The position numbers were made by a program, and so were the translations under genes. 64,000 bases of DNA from Dendrolimus kikuchii (taxonomy: Eukaryota > Arthropoda > Insecta > Lepidoptera > Lasiocampidae), in contig CM034406.1 in NCBI GenBank assembly GCA_019925095.2, positions 18,270,888 through 18,334,887 on the forward strand. Direction: 5' to 3'. Positions 45,046 through 57,886 of the stretch are shown one piece after another; the stretch's first letter is position 1; every line of letters begins with the position of its first letter. The notes beneath the pieces are model-generated. The model had not been told where the DNA came from. It saw only the letters and a list, made by a program, of their open reading frames with translations, and ran no database searches.

Positions 45046-45359
45046 TTTTTTTTTTTATTGTAGGAGTTCAGCAGACAGGCCACGGCCCACTTGATGGAAA
45101 GCGGTTACCATCGCCTATGGACATTTGCAACACCAAGGGTGCTACAAATGCGCTGCTGCTCTCTTAAGGGAGACTGGAACCTGGTCACTAATGCCGGAAC
45201 ACAACTCAAGGTTGTTATGGCGACATACTCTAGACCAGGGGTGGTAGCCATCCAGTCGGGCAAATGCCCTACCACCTAGCTGTGGGTTGTTTTGTCGCCT
45301 CTTACGACAGGCCGCCCGGCCGCAGGAAATTGTATTCTTTCTCCGTTCCTACACGGATA
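45046..45359 (-). repeat. Retroposon family A nested in a LINE 3' end
   Basis: Full-length copy splitting a tail repeat: ctttattgtacacc lies before it and gcgatctcttccaggcaac after it. Confidence 0.82.
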
Positions 45360-45483
45360 AACAAACAGAAGTAGAAAAAGATAGAAGATGTAATATTTCT
45401 CTCTAACGGACGGCCTTACCGTTAAGAAGCGATCTCTTCCAGGCAACGCTTGGCAAGGATTGATCGATTTTTAATAGTGATGG

Positions 45484-46160
45484 AGAATGAATGAATATGC
45501 TTTATTGTGTTTTAAAGATACAGTTAACAGAAATAAAATTTTACAATACAAAAGGCGGTCTTATCGCTATTAGCGATTTCTTCCAGACAACCTTTGGATG
45601 GACAAAAAATTTGATAAGAACAGAGGTATGTTGCATTATTCTCACTACCAAATCAGTATTTTATAAATATATACATACATGATATAATATACATACATTA
45701 ATACAAATAATACTTATATTAAATTATACTAATACAATAAAAATAATAAAAAAAAAAATATATACTAATACGATATATGTAAATAAAGTATTATAAAATA
45801 CACTTACATAAATAAATATAAACTAGAAAAATATGACAATAACTGTTGCATCCGCAGAAAAGAAAAAAAACAACACACATAGCACTACATAGGACTATAT
45901 ATATAAGTATAGATATAAGGCCAACACTGCACATGCACTTCCTCACAACACCAATACACTCTACATTAGTATAAGTTTAGTATGAAAATTAGAATAAATT
46001 AATATAATAAGTTATTCTTAAGGTACACCAAAACGTAAAAATTACTACATATAATGTCACATACAGTAACAAAAATACACAATAAGCGTGTATGGAGTCT
46101 CAAATTTTTCATAGAAATTAAGTAGTAAAAAAGGGTACGGAACTCGAGTCCGTAGAGATA
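45484..46160 (-). repeat. LINE 3' region
   Basis: ctttattgtg with gcggtcttatcgcta, then AT-rich sequence. 45880-46160 is inverted relative to 60730-61040 (ggccaacactgcacatgc, gtacggaactcgag). Confidence 0.6.
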
Positions 46161-46189
46161 TTAATAATAATAATAAAAAAAAAACTGTT

Positions 46190-46345
46190 ACATCCTTAAT
46201 TTCAGCTATAATAATCCTTCACAAGTCTATTGAAAATAGGCAGTGATTTGGCTAGCTTTAACTGGCAGCGCGTTCCAGAGACGAACTGCTTGGACTGTGA
46301 AGGATTTGCCAAAAGAGCTAGTTGTATGCAGAGGAGTTTTAAGTA
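46190..46345 (-). pseudogene. LINE C terminus
   Basis: The minus strand reads SSFGKSFTVQAVRLWNALPV. A LINE 3' tail region lies to its left (45484-46150). Confidence 0.65.
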
Positions 46346-46378
46346 ACAAAGTGGTGCAGTTAATAAATAATGAATGAA

Positions 46379-46734
46379 TCTATATATTAATACGTGAAGC
46401 AGAAACACGTCAAACAATTGCGCGGACGGGGGAGTATGAAATTTCGCACATTTATAGTTTATATAGAGAAGCAGTGCAGAATGGTAATATTTTTTTTAAA
46501 TTATGCATAAAAAATACATTTAATCAATAAAAAAAAACATTACACACACTACCATGTATTTGACACACACACGCATATATATTCTTTTGTTTATTGTTAA
46601 AGTCAAATTAACAGTGCAGCCTTGGCGAAATCTGTGGTTATAGAAGTATAGTCTTTGACAACAGAACCTTAATAATGTTCAAACTTATAATTTAAATTAA
46701 TTATTATGGTCGAATTTCGACGGGCGACCACTAG
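46379..46734 (+). mobile_element. Helitron-like element M, uninterrupted
   Basis: Starts TCTATATATTAATACGTGAA, has a hairpin (gtcgaatttcgac) near the 3' end, and ends gggcgaccactag. The insertion lies between A and T. Confidence 0.82.
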
Positions 46735-46824
46735 TATTTTTAATTACTTTTCAAGCAATAATGAATGCGCAATTTCATTCCTTTTGCTTGTACCTACTAA
46801 TGACGTAATAAGAAGGTTATTTGG

Positions 46825-47131
46825 TTTTTATTGTATGAGTACAGTGGACAGGAAGACGGCTCACCTGATGGCAAGCAGTTACCATCGCCTATGGACATTT
46901 GTAACACCAAAGGTGCTGCCAATATGCTGCCGCTTTCTCAAGCGAGACTGGATCCTGGTCACTAATGCCGGAACACAACTCAAGGTTATTATAATTACAT
47001 ACCTACTCTAGACCAGGTAGACATGCAGACGGGCAAATGCCCTACCACCTGCCTGTGGGTTGTTTTGCACCTCTTACAACAGGCCGGCCGGCCGCAGGAA
47101 ATCGTATTCTTTCTCCGTTCCTGCACGGATA
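46825..47131 (-). repeat. Retroposon family A, diverged
   Basis: Near full length, with a small deletion around tggtag and several substitutions. Confidence 0.78.
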
Positions 47132-47198
47132 AAATGTAGGTTCATAGTAAATCAATGAGGTTGCGACGTTCTGTAAATTTATAAAAACAACTTAAAAA

Positions 47199-47345
47199 TT
47201 AGATAGATAGATAGATAACACTTTATTGCTCACCAAATATACAATTTCAAAAATACACGATTACAATATTGTCATGGTGGAAACAACAGGCGGCCTTATC
47301 GCTTCAAGCAATCTCTTTCAGGCAACCTAACTTAAGGAGTAATTT
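47199..47345 (-). repeat. LINE 3' end, uninterrupted
   Basis: (GATA)n, ctttattgctcaccaaatat and aggcggccttatcgcttc; supplies the empty site for the LINE B insertion at 26346. Confidence 0.78.
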
Positions 47346-47606
47346 AACCTAATCTAGCGATGTAGGTGGTGCAGATTATTAGGTATATCATAAACAAACA
47401 TACTTAAACTACACATTTTATAAATTAAACACATACAAACATTAGGTCAATTCTATACTGAGAGATCATTCCCCTTTACTTGTTTGGTAATTATTTTTTT
47501 TTAAATTTATTTATCTATTGTCCTAACAATGTAAAAACTAACAAGTTCTTTCATATGTATATACACTAATATGGCTATGCGTTAAAGACGTTATTTTTTA
47601 ACACTA

Positions 47607-47835
47607 CATACATACATACATAACTGCACGCCAGTTCCCTTGCGGGGTAGGCACGAACAACAGAGTGCCATTTAGGCTTATTCTTACACACCTCACTTGC
47701 CTCTTTGACATTCATAACTCTTGTCATGCAAGCTCGTCTGTTCTTAAGGCTCCTGACATCACCTTCTGCTAGTACACGATCAATTTGATCATGGAAGGTG
47801 TGTCGTGGCCTTCCACGACTTCTGCATCCATCCAC
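47607..47835 (-). repeat. LINE family B, 5'-truncated
   Basis: The 12-bp target duplication tttttaacacta lies at 47595-47606 and 47836-47847. Confidence 0.83.
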
Positions 47836-48116
47836 TTTTTAACACTAAATAAGACGAATTCCGCCACAGCCTGAATTTTTAACACTAACGAAGATGAAGC
47901 CCGAGCATTATGAAAATATAATTAATTAAGGTCTCTACACACTACACGATACGTCCCCAAAGTGGTCCATATGGACCCCTGGAGGCTCATATCAGTTTGA
48001 TTAAGGAGTCCACGTCAATGAAAACAAAATCTGGGGTTCCACGAGCTGCACATAGGGCTCCACAATTACGAGACAAAATAGTTTGGGGATCATTGCTCTA
48101 CACCGTATCCGATGGT

Positions 48117-49260
48117 CATACCATGACCGATCTAGGAACGTATCCGGCAAAAAAATATTCTTTGCATTGAAAAGTATTAGATTATGCCCAGTAGACCGTT
48201 TCGTCACCGTCTAACACCATCGCGTGTCAGGTAAGGACCGTTGTTGAAATAAACCTCTCATTTCGTCAATAACCTTTTTGTAGGGCGTTTTCTCTAATGT
48301 GAATATTATTCAAATATAGTACGTCTTTGCTTCTCTTGTTATTAGGTTTCCAGGTTTTTTTTATTTTTTTTTATTGCAGGAGCTCAGCAGACAGGCAGAC
48401 GGCCCACTTGATGAGAAGCGGTTACCATCGCCTATGGACATTTGCAACACACCAAAGGTGCTACGAATGCGCTACTGCTCTCTTAAGAGAGACTGGAACC
48501 TGGTCACTAATGCCAGAACACAACTCAAAGTTGTTATGGCGGCATACTATAGACCAGGGGTGGTAGCCATCCAGTCGGGCAAATGCCCTACCACCTGGCA
48601 AAGTATTTGCCAGGTTTTTGGTGAATTGTAATCCGCTATGCGTATGTGAAATGTGGGAATACAGTATCAATCTCTGCTAATATTCATTTTATGTGCTGTA
48701 TTATTTCCCGATCCATAACCAACAACTGTCAACAATTGTCGGCGAGAATATCTTGCGGTACATGGCACGCGACGCTGACAAACCGGTGCTCGCAAGCGGC
48801 GAAACGGGGACCATATGGGTTTAAATCGCGTATGATGACCGTTCTAAGCCCGTTTCAACCAGTACAAATGCGAGAACTATTACAAATGAGAAAACGGCAA
48901 GCATACGGCACGGCAAGCATATAATACGTGGATGATACGGACACTAAACCCGTTATACACGGGTGTGTGTTAGAACCTTTATGAACTTTTTGATAACCAC
49001 CAGTTTTTTATTTTTTACTGTACTGTCATGTTCCATATTTATATATATTTGCTTCTGTCGTATTTTTTCCTTTACCGTATTAATATAGTTTTAATTAAAA
49101 AATATATTTTATTTTCTTGTATGGTTGAAATCAATGATTAGTAGGCGCATCCAGCACCTACAGTATTGATACAGAATAGGCTATTGATACATTCTAGTGG
49201 GCATAGTAGACCGTATCGCATTACCGTGCCTGATACGTTCATAAAACGGTCATGGTATGA
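48117..49260. mobile_element. Possible DNA transposon with terminal inverted repeats
   Basis: The left end cataccatgaccg...gaacgtatccggca is found reversed at the right end (cctgatacgttc...cggtcatggtatg), about 33 bp with mismatches. The inner cagtagaccgt is also mirrored. It carries a nested retroposon A and no transposase frame. Confidence 0.5.
48355..48599 (-). repeat. Retroposon family A, 5'-truncated with target duplication
   Basis: ccaggttttt occurs at 48351-48360 and again at 48610-48619, consistent with a 10-bp target duplication. The copy sits inside the candidate transposon at 48117-49260. Confidence 0.78.
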
Positions 49261-49633
49261 TTTGGTGTGTCTGAGCACGCTTGAATACCAATCTAGACTT
49301 AATCAGTAACAAACTATATTATGTTAATCATTTATCGATTGTTGTCTGTTTGTCCAAATAAATAAATTTGACTGTTCGCTCCCTTATTAGGAAGCCTGAG
49401 TAACACTAGACAGCTGCGATTAGAAGCACCTGAAATCTATTTTAAGCAACATTCATGTGACTAATGGATGACGTTATAAGCCTATTGGGACGTGACAACC
49501 TAATTACTACAATCGTTTATTTTCACAGTTTTAATTTAATTGCCGCACTGTTATTTAAACTATATTGAATAAAATTATAATAATTCAAGTTTAAAAGTTA
49601 TGTACAATTTCCTAATTATTATTTTTTTGCAAA

Positions 49634-49830
49634 TCTATACTAATATTATGAAGAGGATAGATTTGTATGTTTGTAACGAATAAACTCAATAATTACTGGA
49701 TCGATTTCAAAAATTGTTTCATCATTTGAATGCTTCATTATCCCTGAGTAACATAGGCTATATTTATATGTTTATCCCAAAATGTTTAAAAATAAATGTC
49801 CACCCGTGCGAAGTCGGGACGAGCCGCTAG
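49634..49830 (+). mobile_element. Short Helitron-like element N
   Basis: TCTATACTAATATTATGAAG to gagccgctag, with a GC-rich hairpin (gcgaagtcgggacg) before the CTAG end. It lies between A and T; 197 bp, non-coding. Confidence 0.78.
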
Positions 49831-49974
49831 TCATATATAAGTCCCAAATAGCTGTCGCTTATTCATACAAGTTCCACTAGAGACAATTTTTGAAAGTCAG
49901 TACAGTTAAAAATTGGGTCTACCTTCTAATACTTCCTATTATATATATACCGCTTCGCAACGTGCTCGCCGCAA

Positions 49975-50400
49975 TGCTTGAAGACGAGAGTCTTCGAGCA
50001 GTGCGTCCTACCTGCCCATCATGACATACGGTGCCGAGACGTGGACACTGTCAGTGAGACTGGTCCACAAATTCAAAGTCGCTCAACGGGCTATGTAAGG
50101 TGTTTCTCTTATGGATAAATTCAGAAATGAGGACATCCGTAAGAGAACGGAGGTAACCGACATAGCTCGCAAAATTAGCAAGTTGAAGTGGCAGTGGGCC
50201 GGTCATGTCTGTTGCAGAACCGACGGGTGATGGAGCAAACGAGTCCCGGAGTGGAGATCACGTCTCGGCAAACGTAGTGTAGGACTATCGCCTGCCCGGC
50301 AGACTGACGACCTGCGCAAGGTAGCCGGCAGGGGCTGGATGAGGAAGACGAGAGGAGCCTTCGTCTAGCAGTGGATAGAGATTGGCCAAAGAAGAAGCAG
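49975..50400 (+). pseudogene. LINE ORF2 C-terminal remnant
   Basis: VLPIMTYGAETWTLSVRLVH, then VTDIARKISKLKWQWAGHV and KRSVGLSPARQTDDLRKVAG are all readable but broken by stops. The gccaaagaagaag end is typical. Confidence 0.75.
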
Positions 50401-51118
50401 AAACGTGCTCTCGAACAAAGATATTATAAAGAAAGAAAATAAATATTTGAAGAAATAGCTTTTTTCTACGAAAGAAAGAAAGAAAAAATATTTATTTGGG
50501 ACAAGATACAAAAAGTCTTATATGATAATATATGTAACAATTAATTGTAATGTCCTAAAAAGGCTCTTGCTCAGCATATTGCTAGTTTCACAACCAGCGC
50601 TGATCTTCCGCAAATACCTCTAAATGATGCCACGGCTTAGCTCCACAAAGCAAATTAAAACAATAAACATCCGTTATAAAATTATGAAAAATAAATTACT
50701 AGTTTATATGAACATTGTTCTAATTGCAAATAAAAGAAAATAACAAAAAAACTACGCGATAAATTCTTAAATAATATATAGATTGTGTGAAGGGTGATAT
50801 CATATCAATTTGTGCTGTGACAGAGTACGTATGCTAGAATAGAAGAATGTGGAAGGAAAATACATTGTGTAGAGTCCAAGTAATTGGGAGAAGCTGGAAC
50901 AGAAGAGAAATAAATTTTTGAATAAAATTTTAGTTAAATTGTGGTTTGATGGTTAATTAAACAAAATGTTCATATATCCCAAGGATACGACGTCATTTAT
51001 AGGGATAAAAGTAGTCTAAATGTTGACTAAGGATATAAGTTAGCTCGATGCCAAGTTTCATTTATTTTGGTAGTTTTCAAATGATGGTCTGACAGATAGA
51101 TAGGCAAATAAATTAAAA

Positions 51119-51478
51119 ATTGGATGGCTACCACCCCTGGTCTAAAGTATGTCGCCATAACAACTTTATCCGTGCAGTAACGGAGAAAGAATACAATTTC
51201 CTGCGGCCGGGCGGCCTGTCGTAAGAGGCGACTAAACAACCCACAGCCAGGTGGTAGGGTATTTGCCCGATTGGATGGCTACCACCCCTGGTCAAAGTAT
51301 GTCGCCATAACAACCTTGTGTTGTGTTCCGGCAGTAGTAACCAGGTTCCAGTCTCCTTTAAGAGAGCAGCAGCGCATTTGTAGCAACTTTGGTGTTGCAA
51401 ATGTCCATAGGCTATGGTAACCGCTTTCCATCAAGTGGGCCGTCTGCCTGTCTGCTGATCTCCTGCAATAAAAAAAAA
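51119..51478 (+). repeat. Retroposon family A, full copy preceded by a 50-bp internal fragment of itself
   Basis: 51119-51168 equals an internal piece of the family (tggatggctaccacccctgg...). A complete copy then begins at 51169. This suggests template switching or insertion into an older truncated copy. Confidence 0.78.
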
Positions 51479-51744
51479 AGAAAACTAACTAAATAAATTC
51501 TTAGTCAAAAATCTTTATTGAATTATTTTATACTTTTTAGTTTTTAAAGTCGGTTTTAAGCGATAAGATTGCCCTTTGTACACAATTAGAATCGTATTAG
51601 TGTAAATTTTCTTTAATGGTGTAAAATATAGAGTTATCTATGTATGTGTCAGATCTACCCAATAATAGCCGTTGAAGTATATATACAATATTTTGACTAC
51701 ATTAGGCTTTAAAGTGTTGTGCCAAGAAGATATTTAGTATGTTA

Positions 51745-52078
51745 CTAGCGGCCCCGGCAGACGTTGTCCTGTTCTGAAAAAATAAAAATCTAGGACCCTA
51801 TCCCAGCGCCACTTACCAATTCCAATTGTGGATCTAAACCATACGGGAACCCACTCAAACACACAAACACAAAATCACCAAAATCGCTCCAGGTGATTAT
51901 GAGGATTCTAGAACTCGATCTCAGCGCCACCTACCGATTCTAACGGGATAAAAAGTATCCTATGTCCGTTTCCTGGTTCTAAGCTACCTCCCCACCAATT
52001 TTCAGCCAAATCGGTACAGCCGTTCTTGAGTTATAAATCGTGTAACTAACACGTCTTTCTTTTATATATAGGTATAGA
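51745..52078 (-). mobile_element. Helitron-like element, family C, short
   Basis: Same ends with only about one internal unit plus the terminal part. Confidence 0.8.
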
Positions 52079-52079
52079 T

Positions 52080-52695
52080 TTAGTATGTTCATCAAAACAT
52101 ACCGAAATACAGGTAATGAAACTAATACCATACTGTATTGATTGTTTTACTTGTACTAGGGCTTGACTACCCGCCAACGAACCGTAGCGTTTGTTATCCA
52201 TGCGAAGTTAAATTAGTGTTGCCATATGATGAAATTTTGACGGGTTGTCTTAATTTTTAATATTATAAACCCTGAATAAAAATTGGATAAATGCGACATA
52301 GCCCACGTACAATGAGGGGTTTAGTAGATCTAACGAACGTCTAATATTCTTGTTATTGGGCCACGAAATCCTAAAAAAGCTTTTCGTCGATTAAATGCTT
52401 TCTTATTGAAAATATCTCATTATTATCCTAAAATATTAAAATCGATTTTCAATGAAATTACTTTTAAGTTCTGCTTGCTTTTTCACATTGAATATTTTTA
52501 AACTTTAATTCATTAATTTAATTAAATTAAATTTCAATTCAATATATTGAAGTGAAATTGAATGTGTGTGTGTGATGTTATTCAATTGAAAAAGTACAGC
52601 TCATTTTATCATATACATATTTTTATTATTATGTGCAAAATAGATGGTCTATTAAATAAATTAATTCTAATAATAAAAGGCAGAGACCATTTTTT
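52080..52695. other. AT-rich stretch with nothing recognised
   Basis: Very AT-rich around 52480-52680; no frame or repeat partner. Confidence 0.4.
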
Positions 52696-52699
52696 CGAT

Positions 52700-53005
52700 G
52701 TTCCTTGAACATTGCGACGGGCTGATGCCATAATCCCCATAGTTCCCAATCTGTAGTTCCACTAGCAGTTCATCTCAATAGCCTGGTACCTTTTGTTCTC
52801 ACTCCCTACAATAGTCCTACACTTACCGGTGATTGTCCTTGGGTGCATTTTTATATGGTGTAGATAGGGACAATCGCCGGTTATTGTCACGCTACACTTA
52901 AATTAAATTTGTCAAGGGGCCTCTACGTGTTGGCCTTCCCATAGCTCTACCTATGCAAGCTCTCCAAAAGTCTGAGCCATTTTTATGGCCCGTGGTCTGC
53001 AGAGA
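52700..53005. repeat. Inverted dispersed repeat G
   Basis: Reverse-complement partner of 31820-32110, about 20 kb away. Confidence 0.7.
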
Positions 53006-53344
53006 TACATGTAATAGGCAGACAAACACACACATTTTATAATTTGTGTTATTATTGTTACAACGGGTAACTCTGGTATCGATCCTAGATACCCAGATCA
53101 GTGTAAGTAATGAAAAATTCATTAACAAAATTTACCCTAATTAATCGAAGCTGTGTGACCTCTTCGTTGTAGTGAGCTAGGCGAACAAAGGGTAGACCAC
53201 ACAATCACAAAGGCTTTTTCGTTCGGGAAGTCATCATTTTTGATCCCTGAATAAAAAATCAACGAAGTACGTTTCAGTTTACACACAGTAAAGGAATCGA
53301 TACTTCGTGACAAATTTCCATTATTTTTGATGTTATCTAGAAAT

Positions 53345-53568
53345 AGTCGTGGAAGGCCACGGCACACCTTCTATGATCAAATTGAGCGTGTACTAGCAGA
53401 AGGTGATGTCAGGAGCCTTAAGAACAGACGAGCGTGCATGACAAGAGCTATGAATGTCAAAGAAGCAAGTGAGGTGTGTAAGAATAAGCCCGAATGGCGC
53501 TCTGTTGTTCGTGCCTACCCCGCAAGGGAACTGGCGTGAAGTTATGTATGTAATATATGTATGTATGT
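53345..53568 (+). repeat. LINE family B, 5'-truncated
   Basis: The 10-bp target duplication atctagaaat lies at 53335-53344 and 53569-53578. Confidence 0.83.
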
Positions 53569-54146
53569 ATCTAGAAATTGGGTACTCGACGAATCATTGA
53601 AATTTTTCGTTTAAAGTGTTTTTAATCCTGCTACCGTGAATTTTATATCAGAATCTATTTAAATATATTAGGTTAAATATTTCCTGTGGAAATTGTATTT
53701 AGAACACTGGTAATCCTATTTTCTATATAATATGTAGCGAGGGTCGTGCTACCCTCGGACTTCCGAGCGCCCCGGTCACGCCTGTTTCCTGTGTGGGGCT
53801 AAGGGATCATTTTGTTACACTATCATGATTTGGTTTTATAATACCGGTCGATAATATCGTGGAAGAAGTATATTATGAACTAATTAGTGAAAACGTAGCT
53901 TTGAAAATCTATTTAAATACATGTCTAGACAACGGGAGTTCGAAATTGGAAACCACCAGAAGTTATCAGCAGTATGCCGATAAGAGTTATGTTAGTTATT
54001 TAGTACCATAGTTGTTCTTTTCATGTTTCTTTTTAAAGTTAATAATTAATTTTGTTATGTACCCTCTTATTTGTAAACGATACAAAGCGGCCATTCCTTA
54101 ATTGAATAATAATGTTATATTTTTATTTATTCTGTGATACCGTTAT

Positions 54147-54455
54147 TATCCGTGTAGGTACGGAGAAAGAATACAATTTCCTGCGGCCGCGCGGCCTGTC
54201 GTAAGAGGCGACAAAACAACCCACAGCCAGGTGGTAGGGCATTTGCCCGACTGGATGGCTACCAACCATATGTCGCCATAACAACCTTGAGTTGTGTTCC
54301 GGCATTAGTGATCAGGTTCCAGTCTCCCTTAAGAGAGCAGCAGCGCATTTGTAGCACTTTTAGTGTTGCAAATGTCCATAGGCGATGGTAACCGCTTTCC
54401 ATTAAGTAGGCCGTCTGCCTGTCTGCTGAACTCCTGTAATAAAAAAATAAAAAAA
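54147..54455 (+). repeat. Retroposon family A
   Basis: Near full length; lacks about 15 bp around cctggtctagag. Confidence 0.82.
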
Positions 54456-54664
54456 TGTTAAGCGCCTGTTTCGTATAGAGTAGTTCTCCATTTTATATAA
54501 CAATAATATGATGTGGTAATTGTGTACAGATTATAATTCAAAATCTCTCAATTAGTAGGGGAGGCCAACCGAGGATTTTGGGATTTACTCGAGCTTGGCA
54601 GAATAACATAAGGGGGGAAACCTTGCACCCTATTATGTACCCCCAACATATATGAACTCCCTGA

Positions 54665-54790
54665 AATTCCTCCATCGAAAATGATGACGTCATTAGTGAC
54701 GTATTCGGCACGACCATAACAACCGCGGTCGGATTGTGGAACGGCAGACGGAGCATTTTGGGCGTTGTAAGATACTAAAGGAACTCGTCC
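54665..54790. repeat. Dispersed repeat K
   Basis: Same motifs as 10985-11150. Confidence 0.68.
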
Positions 54791-54884
54791 TTTATGTCTC
54801 GGGAATTTCAAGTCAAGCGTGGACTAGTTTATATCTATAAAAATGAAAATTAATCTATGGGCTTCTCCCACTATTTAAATTCAC

Positions 54885-55165
54885 GGAGTTTTTGGCGGGA
54901 ACTGAAAGGAGATGTTGTGCTGTGCAGTTTTATTTTCTAAAAATGTATAAAATTACTCTAAAATTAATGATGATGTGTTTTTGTGAGAAATGTGAACTGT
55001 ACAGTCAAATGTGGCCTTTTGAGTTGTCACAAGAACTCCGTTGATTGCCTTCAGCTGATAACCTACAGTTCAGCTGAGCTATACATAGGCTTAATAAAAT
55101 GAAGAAACTATATTGTAATCTAAGATCTGGCTTAAAGGCCTAGCTGCCAAGCCATAAACCTAAAT
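54885..55165 (+). repeat. LINE 3' segment J
   Basis: Same ends as 27412-27685, with an extra internal stretch and an aataaa-like end. Confidence 0.65.
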
Positions 55166-55257
55166 AAATAAATTCACGCGCGTTTAGTGTCCAGCGCGAC
55201 GTATAGCTATGAACGGAGGCGTCAATGTGCGAGCGTGGCTCCACAAACTACTATGGA

Positions 55258-56154
55258 CAGTGTTGCCGTTTTGTAAATGGAAAAAATGCTAGAATTTGGC
55301 AGTGATAATGCTAAAAATATGCTAGATCAAACTTTAATATGCTAATAAAAATGCCAAATCTTGTTTAAATGAATTAAAAACAAAAATAATTGCAATTAGG
55401 TAGTGTAATTAAAAACGCAGTGCAATTTTTAAGTATATTTAATCATGAAGATAAATCAAATAATATTTGTAGATCATCAATATCATCATCGTCGTGAGCT
55501 TGTGCTTGTGATGTTGAAGGGCCAACTTCAAAATCAATAGTCATTGGCATCACAATCGACTCTATACTTTGGCTATAGTGTTGCACTTACAGTATTTGCA
55601 GTAAGCTTTGGTCGAATCTTCTTTAGCTCCTCTTAGCCAGTGTTTAAACTCGCTCATCTTCTTTCACTCTTCTCGATAATATTGTTCATATTTTGGAGCC
55701 ATATTATCTCTCCAGAGTCAATCGAAAACTACTTTTCAAGCACACACACAGGACATAGGAACAAACGTTTATTTTAAATCTATCACAATACAAGTGTCGG
55801 TACCAACGTGCACTTGAAAGTGTTGTAAGATCCGAATCCGAATGTAAACAAAATCTTTTACTATTGTGTATTCGGGAAAGTCCCTAATTCATAACAGCGT
55901 TACCATACCACTAAATATTTTAAAAATATTGTCTATGGGCTTATCAGTCTTTTGCACAGAGTAAATATCTTACAGGGGTGTGAACAATAAGTCAATCAAA
56001 TAAAAAAATTGCAATCAATTGTACTTGAAATTCGAAAGATACAAAAATTTCAGAAAATGCTAAAATATGCAATATGCTAAAGCTCATTTTTTCATGCCAA
56101 CAGGTTTAAAAATATTACAAATTTAGCATTAAAAATGCCAAATCGGCAACACTG
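55258..56154 (-). mobile_element. hAT remnant with zinc-finger coding trace
   Basis: The ends CAGTGTTGCCG and cggcaacactg form terminal inverted repeats typical of hAT elements. On the minus strand, about 55565-55700 reads FKHWLRGAKEDSTKAYCKYC, like the BED-type zinc finger at the start of hAT transposases, with a stop just upstream. The rest is AT-rich with repeated atgctaaaatatgc words. The flanking duplication is unclear. Confidence 0.65.
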
Positions 56155-56854
56155 AGTGTGGCTCACCGCCGTGTGTGCTTGCGCAGCGGCGGTCGAATAT
56201 CGATGATCCACGTCACACACACCCCAGTCGTACACTTGCCATCGACAGCGCTATTGTGTTATCATAATATTGTTTGTATTCGTCATAAGTTATATAGTTT
56301 TGCTATCAGAAATAAACGGAGTGTTGTTCAGTCGGATTATTTATTATCACCACCGCACCGCCAACGTGTCCAGCCCCAAAAATCGTAGAAATGTATGTAC
56401 GCGCATAACTTAAGAACGACGTTACTGATTTTGATAAAAACATTTGTGCGTATTCATTTGAGCGGGTCCCCGAATGGGTTAGGTCCACAATTGTGTCGTA
56501 TTATAATCCGGTCACAAGAATGTGCAGGCTATATAATGAGATTGCAAGTAAAAATATATCCATTGATATTTTTAATTCCTCCTTTTTTAAATTTAAACGT
56601 GAAATTCGGGCTATTATTTGCACCAATATTTCTGGCATAGTTGCATAATAATTTTGTTACCTAACCACTGTAAAACTCACTTTATAATAAGTCATACTAA
56701 CCCCTAAACATCTTGTCAATGTATGGTACATTATGTGCTCACATGTTTAGAGTTACAGCTTAGACCTAATAATTTATACATAATATGAAATATGTAACTT
56801 TAGCTGTTTCTTGTTTTGTGTGCCAAATAAATAAATAAATAAAAAATAAAAATA

Positions 56855-57051
56855 AATTGGAACCGGTAGGTGACGCTGCGATCGGGTTCTAGGAACCTAT
56901 CAATCTCCTGGACCGATTTTGATGATTTTTTGTGTGTTTGAGCGAGTCTCCGGATGGTTTAGATTTACAGTTGGAACCAGTAGGAGGCACTAGAATCGGG
57001 TGCTAGATTTTTATTTTTTCAGAGCAGGCCAAGGTCTGTCGGGACCGCTAG
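56855..57051 (+). mobile_element. Helitron-like 3' fragment, family C
   Basis: Two internal-unit pieces (ggaaccggtaggtgacgct, gattttgatgattttttgt), then ggaccgctag followed by T. The 5' part is missing. Confidence 0.7.
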
Positions 57052-57282
57052 TGTATTATACTTTCTAGGCAACACATATAGGTACTTGACTTTTTTTTTT
57101 AGCTTCTTCGTGTGCTCAGGCGAACGAGATATGCCCGAGTCATTTGCAAGTGTATACTACTTTATTTTATAAATATAATATCAAGTGGGTGTGTTTGGTG
57201 TGGGTGTATGGTTTGTTTGTATTAAATGCGAGCGATTAAATAATTTATATATATTACATATTTATCACGTATACGTATTACG

Positions 57283-57714
57283 TAGTAGAGTAAACGCGGT
57301 CGAGATGCGAGCACTGCGGAGTGACGCTTGCGGACCGCGTTCGTAATACCGAAGTAAGAAAGAGAGTTGCTCTGAAAGAGAGTGTCGGCGTGAAGGGAAG
57401 GAAAGGAATGCTCCGGTGGTTCGGGCATGTGGAAAGAATGCATGATGAAAAAATGACTAAACAGATATACAATGCAAAAGTGGATGGATGCAGAAGTCGT
57501 GGAAGGCCACGACACACCTTCCATGATCAAATTGATCGTGTACTAGCAGAAGGTGATGTCAGGAGCCTTAAGAACAGACGAGCGTGCATGACAAGAGCTA
57601 TGAATGTCAAAGAAGCAAGTGAGGTGTGTAAGAATAAGCCTGAATGGCGCTCTGTTGTTCGTGCCTACCCCGCAAGGGAACTGGTGTAAAGTTATGTATG
57701 TATGTATGTAATAT
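57283..57714 (+). pseudogene. LINE family B, 5'-truncated coding fragment
   Basis: Reads from RVNAVEMRALR with a one-base shift to LADRVRNTEVRKRV, then the HDEKMTKQIYNAKVDG region, to the tail. It lies 170 bp upstream of the transporter exon at 57887. Confidence 0.82.
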
Positions 57715-57886
57715 ATTAGATTTTAAAATGTGACGTCACGAAATTTAGGACCCCCTTACCGTGTGACGTATAGTATGGATGGACCCTCTCAGCATTGTTT
57801 ACATTTTCAATTCTCGAAATAATTGCTATCGCATAATGGTTATTGATACTTTGTTCTCTGGTCTTAATATTAACGTTTCGTTGCAG

